From positions 310,001 to 374,000 of the forward strand of contig NZ_CP104578.1 of the NCBI RefSeq assembly GCF_036826855.1: DNA of 64,000 nt, written 5' to 3'. Under the pieces are notes generated by a model. It was not told where the DNA came from, did not search any database, and saw only the letters and a program-made list of their open reading frames with translations. Origin of the DNA: Streptomyces sp. SJL17-4 (GTDB taxonomy: Bacteria > Actinomycetota > Actinomycetes > Streptomycetales > Streptomycetaceae). The translations under genes and the position numbers were made by a program. The stretch's first letter is position 1. Each line of letters opens with the position of its first letter. This document shows positions 19,612 to 30,400 of this stretch, piece after piece.

Positions 19612-19939
19612 CACCTCCCCCCTCGCCGACGCCGCAATATGCGGCCGGGCCCCCTGCCGACCGGCGCTGCTCCTCGCCGCCCACGACGGCGTCGGCGCTC
19701 TGGGCCGGGTGACCATCCGTCCGGAGTCGCTTGTCTCGGTTGCCACCCCTCGACTCCGCGATCGGTGGCGACTCACCCGCCCCGAACGCGTCGCGATCGG
19801 CCGGCTCGGGCCACGCGGTGTCACCTCGATCGTCTTCGCGGTGCTCGCCTCCATCCAGCCTGTGGTCCTGTGCCCTACCTTCCCGAATCCCCGGCCGCTC
19901 CGCATCGGGACCGGGCAGGGGCGGGGGCCCAGCCGCGAT
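19612..19939. other. Non-coding stretch
   Basis: No recognisable gene. Frames here are Arg/Ser/Pro-rich without motifs. It separates the GH2 stop from a truncated regulator fragment. Confidence 0.5.
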
Positions 19940-20226
19940 CGCCCAGCAGGTCACGCTCGACGACATCCGAATACTCGACGAGATGGCGCAGGTCTTCGCC
20001 GGCCTCGCGGCCGCCTACGGAGGCACCCACGCCCGCTCGGCGCCGGCGGCGTATCTTTCGGACGACGTCGGACAGTTGCCCGCCGCAGCCACCGCAGGGC
20101 AGATCCGGCGTGACGTGCTCTCGGGCGCCTCACGCCTCTCGCATCTCCTCGCTTCGATGACCCAGGACGCGGGCAACCACAGCCTGGCGCAACGCCATTA
20201 CCGGGCCGCGCTCGCACTGGGAGCCG
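19940..20226 (+). pseudogene. Fragment of an XRE-type transcriptional regulator C-domain
   Basis: About 95 residues from QVTLDDIRILDEM to HYRAALALGAG match the sensory C-terminal half of the large Streptomyces XRE/TPR regulators, including YGGTHARSA, YLSDDVGQL and a LAQRHYRAAL helix. The N-terminal helix-turn-helix is absent, and after ALGAG the frame turns to Pro/Arg-rich sequence, so both ends are lost. Confidence 0.6.
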
Positions 20227-20286
20227 GCCCCACGCCCCGGCCGACCCCGCACGGCCGTCGCCGCGCGGCGCCGGAGCTCCGGCCCG

Positions 20287-21390
20287 TCAGCCCGGCCCGG
20301 AGGTGTCCAAGGCGAGGATCAGAAGGGTGACATCGTCCTGGATCTTGGTGGCGAACCGACTCAGGTCGGCCCAGATCTCGTCGGGCAGCTGGTCGAGGCC
20401 CACACCGGTCATACGGGCCAGCCGCTCGACGAAGGGGTAGAAGGCGCCGGAGTCGTTCCGTGCCTCCAGGACACCGTCCGACGCCAGGAGCAGCCGGTCC
20501 CCGGGCAGCAGCGACACCGTGGCGGCGGTTCCCGGCATGACGTCGGCGAGCCCCAGTCCCAGGGGCGGTCCGGGGTCGAGTTCCAGGGTGCTCACGGCGC
20601 CGCCGCGCAGCAGGACCGGCGACGGGTGGCCGCAGGCCAGGACGCGGACCTCCCGCCCGCGCGGCGCGAAGTCCAGGAAGACGGCCGTGGCGAAGAGTTC
20701 CGCGTGCTCCGTCCCCGCCGAGTCGACCACGAGCCTGCGGTCCAGCCGCGCGGCGATCGCCTCCGCGTCCACGTCGTCCAGCACGGCCTCGCGGAACGCC
20801 CCCAGGACGGAGGCGACCGTCGCGACAGCCGACAGACCGTGCCCCTGCACGTCGCCGAGGACCGCCCGCACCCCGTGGGGGCCGGACCGGACGTCGAAGA
20901 AGTCGCCTCCCACCAGCGTGCCGCGCTCGGCGGCGCGGTACAGGCTCGCGCAGAGCACGGGCCCGACCCGACGCCGTACGTCCGGGACGATGGCCCGTTG
21001 GGCCGTCTCGGCGACGGTACGTTCCAGGTCGAGCTGCTCGTCCCGGCGCCCGCGGACGAAGGAGACGAAGATGCTCAGGGTCGCGACGAAGCCGAGGGTG
21101 AAGAGGTCGGTGTTACCGGGCCGGTTCAAATGGAAGAGGGGAACGGTCAACAGCGCGATCGTCGCGGCGCCGAGGAAGGCCGTGGCCAAGGGTCCGTAGG
21201 CCAGGACGGCCAGCGGAGGCACCGCGCCGAGCAGGAAGCCGATGTCCAGCGGAACGGATTCGGTGAGGGAGGCCGCTCCGACCCCGACGAGCAGCAGCAC
21301 GGGCAGGACCCGCACCCAGCGGGGTGGCGGGGCCCCGCGCAGCCAGCTCCGCCGGTACGCCCCGGCCGCCGCCTTCTGTGGCTTGATCAC
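20287..21390 (-). CDS. Membrane-bound PP2C-family (SpoIIE/RsbU-type) serine phosphatase
   Basis: A 367-residue protein. Three to four hydrophobic helices lie at about 27-115, followed by a coiled linker containing FVRGRRDEQLDLERTV. The SpoIIE-type phosphatase domain spans about 150-360, with metal-binding GGDFFDV and GDVQGHG and later LLLASDGVLEARN. Such proteins dephosphorylate anti-anti-sigma factors. Signals sensed are unknown because there is no PAS or GAF domain. A sigma factor and an RsbW-like ATPase lie 15 kb away and could belong to the same circuit, which is inference. Confidence 0.88.
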   Translation of the reverse strand: MIKPQKAAAGAYRRSWLRGAPPPRWVRVLPVLLLVGVGAASLTESVPLDIGFLLGAVPPLAVLAYGPLATAFLGAATIALLTVPLFHLNRPGNTDLFTLGFVATLSIFVSFVRGRRDEQLDLERTVAETAQRAIVPDVRRRVGPVLCASLYRAAERGTLVGGDFFDVRSGPHGVRAVLGDVQGHGLSAVATVASVLGAFREAVLDDVDAEAIAARLDRRLVVDSAGTEHAELFATAVFLDFAPRGREVRVLACGHPSPVLLRGGAVSTLELDPGPPLGLGLADVMPGTAATVSLLPGDRLLLASDGVLEARNDSGAFYPFVERLARMTGVGLDQLPDEIWADLSRFATKIQDDVTLLILALDTSGPG

Positions 21391-21797
21391 ACCTCCAGGC
21401 TCCTATGCCGGAGTGCGCCGTGCACCCCACGGCCGAGCCGGCCAGAAGTCCGCGCTACCACGACTCACTTCCAGAAGGAGGGTGAGACGGCTGGACGGTC
21501 AGCCATGTCGACTCCAGACAGCGATCGGAGGTCGCTTACCGTAATCACGGTAGCTGTCGTCGCTCAGGGGGACACGCTGGAGGAACGAGCGAGCGGCATC
21601 GGGGCTGCCCGGCGCGGCCCGGCGGCCCGCGAGGGGGGTTCGCCCACCGGGTAGGGCGGGGAACCCGGCCGACGGGCGCGCAGCGACGGCGGTATGCCGC
21701 GGCGGTGACGGTGAGCCGGACTGCGGCCCAGAGAGGGCGTCGATATCCTGGACGGGAGAGTTTCGTCGACTTTCGAGACGCGTGCAGGAGTGACGCC
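21391..21797. other. Divergent intergenic region with short palindrome
   Basis: Lies between the leftward phosphatase and the rightward CYTH-like gene, so both promoters should be here. The only clear signal is TACCGT-N4-ACGGTA at 21537-21552, a possible operator. No credible gene was seen. Confidence 0.45.
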
Positions 21798-22556
21798 ATG
21801 GACCTGCTGCCGGTCGAGATCAAGGTCAACATCGAGGGCGACGTGGCGGGGGCACTGACGGCTCTCGGCGCCTCGCAGGGCGTACTGATGACGCGTCGGA
21901 TCTGGTTCGCCGACGACCGGGACGGCGCCGCGCAGGGGAAGCTGCTGCTGCTGGACGGCGGTGTGATCGTACGGTTCCGGGTCGGGGGTGGACGGGACGA
22001 CCTGACCGTCAAGTTGCGTCCCTGCACCCGGGAACAGCTGGTCGGCCGGTTCTCCGCCCCGTTCGAAGTGGAGCAGCTGTCCGTCACGTACAGGATCGAG
22101 GAGGACTGGTCGCAGAACGGCCGTGTGCTCGCCGCCTCCCTGGTGCACGATCACCCGCCGGGCGTCCTGGAGGCCGCGGTGGAGCCCGGGGGCGATCCCA
22201 ACGCGCCGATCGACGCGGTGCAGGACCAGTTCGTGCACGCCTGCGCGCGCGACGTCCGGTTCGACGGGCTGGTCGCCCTGGGGCCGATCCACTCGACGAA
22301 GGTGGAGGACGTGCCGCTCGACGATCTGGAGGTCGACCTGGAAGCCTGGTCGGTCGCCGGCCTGGACTTCCTGGAGGCCGCGATCCGCGTGAAGCCCAAG
22401 GACGGGGACGATGAGGACGAGCTGAGGGCGCGGGCCGAGCGGAAGCAGCGCAAGCTCGAAGAGGCGGTGCGCGAACGAGGGGTGACGCTGTCAGAGGTCC
22501 ACGACAGCAAGACCCATCGCGTGCTCACCGCGCTGGTGGCGGCCGCCCAGGGTTGA
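21798..22556 (+). CDS. CYTH-like domain protein
   Basis: A 252-residue soluble protein starting EIKVNIEG after a few residues. Features resembling the CYTH/triphosphate tunnel fold are the N-terminal V-E-I-K-V strand, RRIWFAD, a GGVIVRFRVGG...LTVKLRPC segment and later IHSTKVED and LEVDLEAW strands. The canonical ExExK is altered to E-I-K, so activity is uncertain. The start ATG 21798 was chosen over a frame 93 bases upstream because CAGGAG precedes it. It is monocistronic. Confidence 0.6.
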   Translation: MDLLPVEIKVNIEGDVAGALTALGASQGVLMTRRIWFADDRDGAAQGKLLLLDGGVIVRFRVGGGRDDLTVKLRPCTREQLVGRFSAPFEVEQLSVTYRIEEDWSQNGRVLAASLVHDHPPGVLEAAVEPGGDPNAPIDAVQDQFVHACARDVRFDGLVALGPIHSTKVEDVPLDDLEVDLEAWSVAGLDFLEAAIRVKPKDGDDEDELRARAERKQRKLEEAVRERGVTLSEVHDSKTHRVLTALVAAAQG

Positions 22557-22612
22557 CGGTCCGCCCTCGTCACCAGCCACGAAGCCTGACCACCCGCCCG
22601 CCGAGGTACGGC

Positions 22613-22630
22613 CCGCGTCCAGGGACGCGG
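22613..22630. terminator. Short GC hairpin between convergent genes
   Basis: CCGCGTCC and GGACGCGG pair over 8 bp with a 2-base loop, in the gap between the CYTH-like gene and the convergent hypothetical gene. Confidence 0.4.
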
Positions 22631-22674
22631 CGGGAGGTGGACCAGGATCCACTACACGTGCCCCCGGGGTCGTT

Positions 22675-23787
22675 TCAACGGACGATGCCGTGGGTCTGGG
22701 GGGCCGAGGTGGGACGGGCGCGGGAGAGTCTCACGGCGGTTCCGCGGGCGTTCTCGAAGGCCACGACCGCGTTGCCGTCCTTCCGCCAGGGCGGGGCGCC
22801 GCACCACGGTCCGATCCGGCGGAACTGCTCCAGGGCGCCCGCGTACAGCATCGACTTCAGCATGTGGTGGGCCAGGAGGTGCCGCAGGAGCGGCAGACGT
22901 TCGTCGTCGGGCGCGACCTGGTCGAACGATACGGCGACCCGCTTGAGCATGTTCCTGGACAGCGGGGTGACGGGGACGGAGCCGAAGGAGGACCGCTCGG
23001 TGAGTTCGTCGAGCGCGTGCAGGTAGATCCCGGCGAGCGGACTGCCGTACGGAGCCTTGCGCACCGCCTGGCGGGCGAACCGCAGCATGCGCCGGTCGCT
23101 GCCGAACCACTTGGCGCACCAGTACTGGAGGGCCTGCCAGTGTCCCTCGTAGTGGTAGGGCGCGCGGGCGACGAGCCCGTCCCAGAGCGGCCTGAACGCC
23201 GCGCGGCGGTACTGGGCACCGCGTGCCGCCGTGATCATGACGACCCACGGGCCCGGGTTCGCGGGGTCGAGCAGCGCTGCCTTCCGTGCCTCCTCGATCG
23301 CGGCGGGGAGCATTGCCTTGAAACGCTCCATGTTCGAGGTCATGACCTCGTGGGCGTATCCGCCGCCCCGGATCGCCCACGCGCGGTGGACCATCAGGCT
23401 CGCGTGGAGGGTCGCGGCGTCGCAGTTGTCCGGCTCGGCGGCGCGCCAGGCGTCGAGCCAGGCGTCGTCCTCCTCGGCGGCCTGCTGGAGGAGCTTGAGC
23501 CGGGTCCAGCGCTCGTCCCAGTCCTCGCCGGCTTCGCCGACGTATCGCGCGGCGGTCTTCCAGTTCCCCTGCCAGGCGGCGCCGGCGACGGCCTGGCGCT
23601 CCTCCCGAAGGTGCGCCGCCGGGGGCGGGCCGGGGCGTTGGGAGTCGAGTGCCTCACGCGGCGGAAGTCCGTGCTCGGTGGCGACGAAGCGCTCCGCGGC
23701 CCAGGTGGTGGCGCGTTGGGGGCTGACCAGGACGTGGTAGAGCCCGCCGAGAAGGACCGCGAGCACGGTGCCGAGGAAGAGTGTCAC
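22675..23787 (-). CDS. Membrane-anchored helical-repeat protein, paralogue of 24119 gene
   Basis: A 370-residue protein with one N-terminal membrane helix (about 2-20, LFLGTVLAVLLGGLYHVLV), then an alpha-helical repeat region of the DUF4034/TPR-like kind with paired Trp-rich helices. A segment near residues 220-265 (EGHWQALQYWCAKWFGS then RFARQAVRKAPYGSPL) matches the same part of the divergent protein at 24119. Function is unknown; the topology suggests a helical domain held at the membrane. The two paralogues are transcribed divergently from a 330-bp region. Confidence 0.7.
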   Translation of the reverse strand: MTLFLGTVLAVLLGGLYHVLVSPQRATTWAAERFVATEHGLPPREALDSQRPGPPPAAHLREERQAVAGAAWQGNWKTAARYVGEAGEDWDERWTRLKLLQQAAEEDDAWLDAWRAAEPDNCDAATLHASLMVHRAWAIRGGGYAHEVMTSNMERFKAMLPAAIEEARKAALLDPANPGPWVVMITAARGAQYRRAAFRPLWDGLVARAPYHYEGHWQALQYWCAKWFGSDRRMLRFARQAVRKAPYGSPLAGIYLHALDELTERSSFGSVPVTPLSRNMLKRVAVSFDQVAPDDERLPLLRHLLAHHMLKSMLYAGALEQFRRIGPWCGAPPWRKDGNAVVAFENARGTAVRLSRARPTSAPQTHGIVR

Positions 23788-24118
23788 GGCGGGAGATCAT
23801 TCCCGACCTTGTCACTCTCCGCAATAGTCCAGGCCAACGGAAACGGGGAGGTCAGAGCCCGGGAGACAGGCCGCGCTCCTCGGCCGCCGAGCGCGCGGTG
23901 ACCAAGAGCGAGCACATCGCGCGCCCCCGGCCCCGTACCGTCCGAGGCTCGCGGACCGCGTTCGGACGCGCCTCGCGGGCAGCCGGATCACGGCGGGCTT
24001 CTGCGCACCCGTCAGCGCACCGATACAGGTGTGCGATTGTCAGCCGCACGTGATAGTCACTACACCCACGGGTGGAAGGATCATCAACCACCTGTGCGCT
24101 ACAGCAAGGGGTGGGGAT

Positions 24119-25096
24119 ATGGCGTTGCTCCGGGACTTGGGGAACACGCTGGGACGATGGACGGGCCGGCCCGTCGCGCGCGTCGACAAGGATTCCGGCG
24201 ATCCGGACGCCCGGCGCGTCCGCGTGGCAGCCGAGGCCTCGGACTGGGCGACGGTACGGGACGTGCTCGACGCACGGCCCGAGAGCGAGGACCGCACGGG
24301 TCTCCTCTGGGCCGTCGGCGACGTCGTCGGCACGGAACGCTGGATCGCCGACGTCATGGCGGCGGATCCCCAGGCTCCACTGCCGCGGCTGGTGGCTGCC
24401 GTCCGCCACATCAGCTGGGCCTGGGAGGCCAGGACGGGCGCCCGTGCCTCGCAGGTGTCCCGTGAGCAGTTCCAGCTCTTCCACGACCGGCTGGCCACGG
24501 CCGAGACGTGGCTCTACGAGGTCGCCGAGCGCGAACCCGGCTGGACCTCGCCCTGGTACGCCCTCCAGGTCACCGGCCGGGGACTCCAGGTCGAGCGGGA
24601 CGTGGCACGGCGTCGCTTCGAGGCGACCGTGCGCCGCGACCCCCACCACCTGGGCGCGCACCAGCAGCGGTTGCAGCAGGTCTGTGAGAAGTGGAGCGGC
24701 TCCCACGAGGAGATGCACGCGTTCGCCCGGACGTCGGCCTTCGCGGCGCCCGGGGGGACGCCCCTCGGCCAGCTCGTCGCGGTCGCGCACCTGGAGCACT
24801 GGCTGGCCCTCGACTCCGGCCCCGACTTTCGCTACATCAGGCGCCCCGAGGTGATCGCCTCGCTCTGCGAGGCCGCCGACCACTCGATCCGCCACCCGGA
24901 CTTCGTACGGGGACGCAACTGGCTCCAGGTCTACAACACCTTCGCCATGGCGTTCTCGCTGGCAGGCGACGTCGCCTCCGCACGGGAGTGCTTCCGGGCC
25001 ACCGAGGGGCGGGTCACCGAGTTCCCCTGGCAGTACCTCAACGGCTCGGACCCGGCCAAGGCGTACAAGGAGTACCGCGCCTACGCCGGAGGCTGA
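24119..25096 (+). CDS. Cytoplasmic helical-repeat protein, paralogue of 22675 gene
   Basis: A 325-residue protein without signal or membrane helix. It has helical repeats with TPR-like spacing (FQLFHDRLATAETWLYEVAE, REPGWTSPWYALQVTGRG, QQVCEKWSGSHEEMHAFAR). Its layout parallels the divergent membrane-anchored gene, so the pair probably arose by duplication, with one copy anchored and one free. ATG 24119 follows AAGGGGTGGGGAT; an in-frame upstream start lacks a ribosome site. Function is unknown. Confidence 0.7.
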   Translation: MALLRDLGNTLGRWTGRPVARVDKDSGDPDARRVRVAAEASDWATVRDVLDARPESEDRTGLLWAVGDVVGTERWIADVMAADPQAPLPRLVAAVRHISWAWEARTGARASQVSREQFQLFHDRLATAETWLYEVAEREPGWTSPWYALQVTGRGLQVERDVARRRFEATVRRDPHHLGAHQQRLQQVCEKWSGSHEEMHAFARTSAFAAPGGTPLGQLVAVAHLEHWLALDSGPDFRYIRRPEVIASLCEAADHSIRHPDFVRGRNWLQVYNTFAMAFSLAGDVASARECFRATEGRVTEFPWQYLNGSDPAKAYKEYRAYAGG

Positions 25097-25559
25097 CGGT
25101 AGCGGGACAGGCACGACCCGGTCGGACCCGGGAGGGAGCAGGGGGTACGAGAGCTCCCGCTCCCCCACGGCCCGCCGTCCGGAGGCCCTGGGACCCCGGG
25201 GCCCTTCCATGGCCCCTCGCCACACACGCCGTTCGAGTACGGCACTCCCGCGCAGCGCAGCGGCCGGCTCCGGGTCCGCCCACGGCCGAGTGCGGACCGG
25301 AGCACGGAGCGACTCCCGAGCCGCGCACCAGGCGGGTCCGGGTTCACCCACGGGCTGCGTCCCGAGGCGCGCAGAGCCCGGGTCCCCAGCCGCGCAGAGC
25401 CCGAGTCCCCAGCCGCACACAGCATCCGCCCACCGCGACCGCCCACCCCACCCCGCCCGCCCGCCCGCCCGCCACACGCACGCACGCACGCACGACACAC
25501 CCGATCACGCCCCCGCCGCGCCATAGAGCGGGCGGGCACGCACCGAAGGACCGTCCCAG
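25097..25559. other. Repeat-rich intergenic region before hsp90-like gene
   Basis: No gene. It holds a 23-bp tandem duplication (listed) and, near 25450-25500, runs of CCGC and ACGC tetramers. The promoter of the Hsp90-like operon should lie here, but no -35/-10 pair or HspR/CIRCE-type box was recognised. Confidence 0.5.
25369..25414 (+). repeat. 23-bp tandem repeat (2 copies plus partial)
   Basis: Unit GCGCAGAGCCCGGGTCCCC followed by AGCC, at 25369-25391 and 25392-25414 with one mismatch, then a partial third copy. Confidence 0.85.
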
Positions 25560-27440
25560 GTGTCCCAGTCCCAGACTTTCGAGACCTCCCCGACCGCCCA
25601 CACCTTCCAAGTGGACCTGCGCGGACTGGTCGACCTGCTCTCCCACCACCTCTACTCCAGCCCCCGGGTCTACCTGCGCGAGCTGCTGCAGAACGCTGTC
25701 GACGCCATCACCGCCCGGCAGGCCCTCACGCCCGACGCCGCCGGCGCGATCACCGTGCGCACCGGAGAGACGCTGACCATCACGGACACCGGCATCGGCC
25801 TGTCCGAGGCCGACGTACACCGGTTCCTCGCCACGATCGGACGCAGCTCCAAGCGGACCGTCGACGGGGCGCTCGACGGCGCGGGACTCGACGCGGCGCG
25901 CGGCGAGTTCATCGGCCAGTTCGGCATCGGCCTGCTCGCCTGCTTCGTCGTCGCCGACGAGATCACCGTGCTGAGCCGGTCCGCCGCCGACCCGGCCGCG
26001 CCCACCGTGGAATGGCGCGGCCACTCCGACGGCCGCTACACCATCCGGACCCTGCCGTCCGCGACGCTCCCCGAGCCCGGCACCACCGTGACGCTCGTCC
26101 CGCGCGCCGACAACGCGGAATGGACCACCCCCCAGCAGGTCGTCTCCCTCGCCCGGCATTACGGCGGACTCCTCCGCCACGACGTGACCGTCATCGACAC
26201 GCGCGGCGAGAGCCACCGGATCAACGCGGCGCCGCCGTGGGAGCGGACGCACCGCTCCCCGCTCGCCAAGCGGGAGGCGTACACCGCGTACTGCCGCGAG
26301 CTCTTCGACTTCGCCCCGCTCGACACCATCGAGCTGGACCTGCCGGCCGCCGGACTGCGCGGTGTCGCCTACGTCCTGCCGACGGCGGTCAGCCCGGCCC
26401 AGCGCGCCGGGCACCGCGTCCACCTCAAGGGCATGCTCCTCACCGACCAGGCCCCCGAACTGCTCCCCGAATGGGCGTTCTTCGTCCGCTGTGTCGTCGA
26501 CACCACCAGCCTGCGGCCGACCGCCTCCCGCGAGTCGCTGTACGAGGACGGCACGCTGTCCGCCGTACGCGATGCCCTCGGCGACCGGATACGCGAGTGG
26601 CTCACCGGACTCGCCGCCCGTGACCCCGCCCTCCTGCACCGCTTCATCGACAGCCACCACCTCGCGGTCAAGGCGCTCGCCCGCCACGACGACGAGCTGC
26701 TGCGCATCGTGCTGCCCTGGCTGCCGTTCGAGACCTCCGACGGCAACGTCACCCTGGAGGAGTTCGCGCGGACCCACCCGACGCTCCTCGTGACCCGAAG
26801 CGTCGAGGAGTTCCGTCAGGTCGCGCCGATCGCCTCGGCAGCCGGACTCGGTGTCGTCAACGGCGGCTACACCTACGACCGCGACCTCGTCCACCGGCTG
26901 CCCGAGATCAGGCCCGGCACCACGGTCGACGACCTCGACCCGACCACCGTCACCGCGCACCTCGACGCCGTCGACCCCGGCGCCGAACTGCGGGCCGCCG
27001 CCTTCCTCGCGGTCGCCCGCGAGACGATCGGTGTCCACGACTGCGACGTCGTCCTCCGCGACTTCCAGCCCGTCACCGCCCCCGCCCTGCTGCTCGACAA
27101 CCGCGACGCCCGGCACGAACGGACGCGGTCCAGCCTCGCCGCCGACAGCGACGGCCTGTGGGGGGACATCCTCAACTCCCTCCGCGACGAGACCCCGCGC
27201 GCCCAGCTCGTCCTGAACCACCTCAACCCGCTGGTCCGCCAGGCCCTCACGATCGGCGAGCGCGGTCTCGCGATCACCACCGCCGAAGCCCTGTACGGCC
27301 AGGCACTGCTGCTCAGCCGACGTCCGCTGCGCGCCAGCGAGAGCGCCCTGCTCAACCGGGCCTTCATCGGCCTGCTCACCCACGCCATGCACCAGCCCGG
27401 CGAGGCGGCCCCCGGCTCCGAGCCCCGGAAGGAACTGTAA
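25560..27440 (+). CDS. Hsp90-family (HtpG-like) chaperone ATPase
   Basis: A 626-residue protein. The GHKL ATP-binding fold is complete: YLRELLQNAVDA (Asn/Glu box), TITDTGIGLSEAD (Asp/Gly box) and GQFGIGLLACF (lid glycines). The middle-domain catalytic Arg is likely in LRPTASRESLYEDG. The C-terminal part is divergent from HtpG, so this belongs to the short Hsp90-like group seen in actinomycetes rather than classical htpG. It starts at GTG 25560 after AAGGA. The next gene begins one base after its stop, so both are translated together. The partner is a TPR protein, like eukaryotic Hsp90 co-chaperones, though any physical link is inference. Confidence 0.88.
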   Translation: MSQSQTFETSPTAHTFQVDLRGLVDLLSHHLYSSPRVYLRELLQNAVDAITARQALTPDAAGAITVRTGETLTITDTGIGLSEADVHRFLATIGRSSKRTVDGALDGAGLDAARGEFIGQFGIGLLACFVVADEITVLSRSAADPAAPTVEWRGHSDGRYTIRTLPSATLPEPGTTVTLVPRADNAEWTTPQQVVSLARHYGGLLRHDVTVIDTRGESHRINAAPPWERTHRSPLAKREAYTAYCRELFDFAPLDTIELDLPAAGLRGVAYVLPTAVSPAQRAGHRVHLKGMLLTDQAPELLPEWAFFVRCVVDTTSLRPTASRESLYEDGTLSAVRDALGDRIREWLTGLAARDPALLHRFIDSHHLAVKALARHDDELLRIVLPWLPFETSDGNVTLEEFARTHPTLLVTRSVEEFRQVAPIASAAGLGVVNGGYTYDRDLVHRLPEIRPGTTVDDLDPTTVTAHLDAVDPGAELRAAAFLAVARETIGVHDCDVVLRDFQPVTAPALLLDNRDARHERTRSSLAADSDGLWGDILNSLRDETPRAQLVLNHLNPLVRQALTIGERGLAITTAEALYGQALLLSRRPLRASESALLNRAFIGLLTHAMHQPGEAAPGSEPRKEL

Positions 27441-30400
27441 ATGCTGGACACCCCCGAGGCGGTTCTCGAGGCGCTCCGTGAGAATCACGAGCGCCCCCAC
27501 GGGCTGGCGCGCACCGTCACCGCGGAGGAACTCGTCGAGACCGCCGAGGTCTTCGAGAAGCCCGATGTGCTCGTCACCGCCCTCCTGGAACTGATGACGG
27601 CGTACGAGTTCACCGGCGAGCACCGCAAGTCGCCCGTCGCCTTCGCCCGCATCCTCAAGTTGTGGGACGCCTCCTCCGAGGCCTTCAGCCCCTACGAGGC
27701 CCACCAGGTCTTCTGGCGCTTCAAGTGGGTGACCACCTCGCTCCTGCAGGTGCCCGAGGTGCCCCTGGCGTCGATCGGCGGCTGGATCGACCAAATGCGC
27801 AGCCGGTACGAGGCCGCCGACCACGCCGTCCAGCCCGTGGCGGCCATGCGCTACCACCTGGCGCACCACACCGGCACCGGGCTCGCCGACGCGTACGACC
27901 TTTGGGCCACCCGCCCCCGCACCGAGCTCAGCGACTGCGAGGCCTGCGAGACCCGGCACCACGCCTGGCACCACCTCGTCTCGGGCGACGACGCCGCCGC
28001 CCTCGCCCTCTGGCAGCCGGTCCTCGACGGCGAGCAGCGATGCAGCGAGGAACCCCAGATGAGCCAGGCGCGGGCGCTGCTCCCGCTGCTGCGCGCGGGA
28101 CGCACCGACGAGGCGCGCTCCCACCACCTCACCGGCTACCGCAAGGTGCGCGGCACCACCGGCATGCAGGCCGAAGTCGGCTACCACCTGGAGTTCTGCG
28201 CCCACTCCCGCAACGAGGGCCGCGGCCTGGAGATCCTCGCGGAGAACCGGTCCCTCTTCGAGGCGAAGGGCGCCCCGCTGGACCACCTGTACTTCCTCAC
28301 CGGTACGGAGGTCCTCATCGCCCGGCTCGTCGAGGCCGGCCACGACGACACCGCCGTCGCCGGCCCGCCCGGCCGTGCCTGGACCGCCGCCGAGCTCCTC
28401 ACGCACGTCCGCGGCGAGGCCGAAGCCCTCGCCGCCGCCTTCGACAGCCGCAATGGCACCACGTCCGTCGGCGACGGCCGCCGGGCCCGGCTCGCCCTGG
28501 CCCCGCTGCTCGACGAGCCCCTCCCGCTCGGCCTGCGCGCGACCGCGGCCCGCACCGTGTCGGCCGGCGCCACGCCCGCGACCCCGGCCCCCGCACGGAT
28601 CGGGATTCCCGACGACTTCGCCACCCTGGTGCGCGAGGCCCGCCGCATGGCGCGGGACGGCCACCCCGGCGACAGCAGGCTCTGGGCGTGCGTCGCCGAA
28701 CGGCTCGCCGACGCCACCGAGCCGTACGACGACACCCTCGGCCCCGAAGGCCTCCTGGCCGCGGAACTCGCCGAACACAGAGCGGAGCAGCTCTGGTTCA
28801 AGGACCGCCACACGAGCGGTGCCGCCGAACTCGACACGGCCGTGCGGCACTTCGAGGGTCTGGACATGCCCTGGCACGCGCTCGCCGCCAGGGCCCGCTC
28901 TCGCGCCTGGACCGCCGCCCCGGGGTCCCGCGACGGCGAAATGGCCGCCCCCGACCGCGCCTCGATCCGGACCGCCCTCGACGACATGCTCCGCGAGGCG
29001 GACAAGCTGCTCATCGCGACCCCCTTCGACGGCGAGCCGCTCGGCGACGGGGAGGCCGCTTTCGGCACCGACCTGCGCGCCGAGCGCATCCTCGCGTACC
29101 TCTCCCTCCGCTACTCGGTGACGTTCGCCGCGCACCTGGAGCTGCACGCCGCTCTGGCGCGCGCGGAGGAGGACGAGAAGGACCAGGAGGGTTCGGAGGG
29201 GACGGACGACGTCGACACCCTCACCGAGCGGTTCGAGAGGAGCGTCGACACCCTGTGCTCCGAGGCGTCCCGTCTCGGCTACCCCCACCAAGCCGCCAAC
29301 GCCCGTCAGTTCCGCGCCGACCTGCTGGCGCGCCGCGGTGACCTGACCGAGGCCGAACAGGAACTCCGCGCCGCCCTCCAGGAGATCGAATCCGCCGACC
29401 GGCCCTGGCGCCTGCCGCGCCCGTCCATCCATCTCGCGCAGTTGCTCCTCGCCCAGGACCGGCCGCAGGAGGCGACGGACCTGCTCCACTCCGCGATCGC
29501 CGACGCCGTCGCCCACGACGACCCCACCCTCCCGCTCGGCCCGACGTACCTGCTGCTCGGCCACGCCGCGACACATCTCGACGACGTGAACGGAGCCGTA
29601 CGCCACCTCTCCGAGGCCGCCGCCCGTTTCGACCGGACGGACGACCCCGGGAGCGCCATCGAGGCGCGCCTCCAGCTCGCCGACGTCCTCGCCCGGTCCG
29701 GCCGGCAGGCCGACGCCGTGGCCGTGCTGGAGTCCGCCCTCGCCGACGTGCCGCCCACCGTCGACGAACGCATGCTCGCCCAGGGGCGCCTGACCCTGGG
29801 CCGCGGCCTGCGCGACCTGGAGGAGTACCTCCCGGCAGCCGAGGAGCTGCTCCGTCTCGCCGACACCGTCGCGGGCTGGTCCGCGAAGGACCGTGGCGGC
29901 GTCCTCACGCTGGTGGCGGCCGAGGCGGCGACCACTCTTGCCCTCGCCGAGCGCTGGGAGGCGGCGGACACGGCGTACGAACGCGCCCTCGCCGCCCACG
30001 CCGAGGCCCCCAACCCCCCGCTCATCACCCTGATGATGCGGGAGTTCGCCCGTCTCACCCTCCAGACCCGCGACAGCGAGGGCACCGACACGGCGCTCGA
30101 GTACCTGGCCCGAGCCGACGCGGTCCTCGCCGCTCTGCCCTCCGGCGAGGAGGACTTCGCCGTCTGGTACGAACGCGGCGAGAACCACTACCGGCGCGCC
30201 CGGGTCCTCGCCGAGGCGGGGCGCTTCGACGAGGCCCTCCCGGAGGCCGAGTCCGCCATCGCCGCACACGACGAGGGCGGCGAACGGGGCGAAATCCCAC
30301 GGGCCGAGGCGGTCCGCATCGCGGCCCTGATCGAAGGCGACGGCCTCGACCGCGCCGCCGCGGCCATCAGCCGTCTGACCGCTGCCTCGGCACGCTCCCG

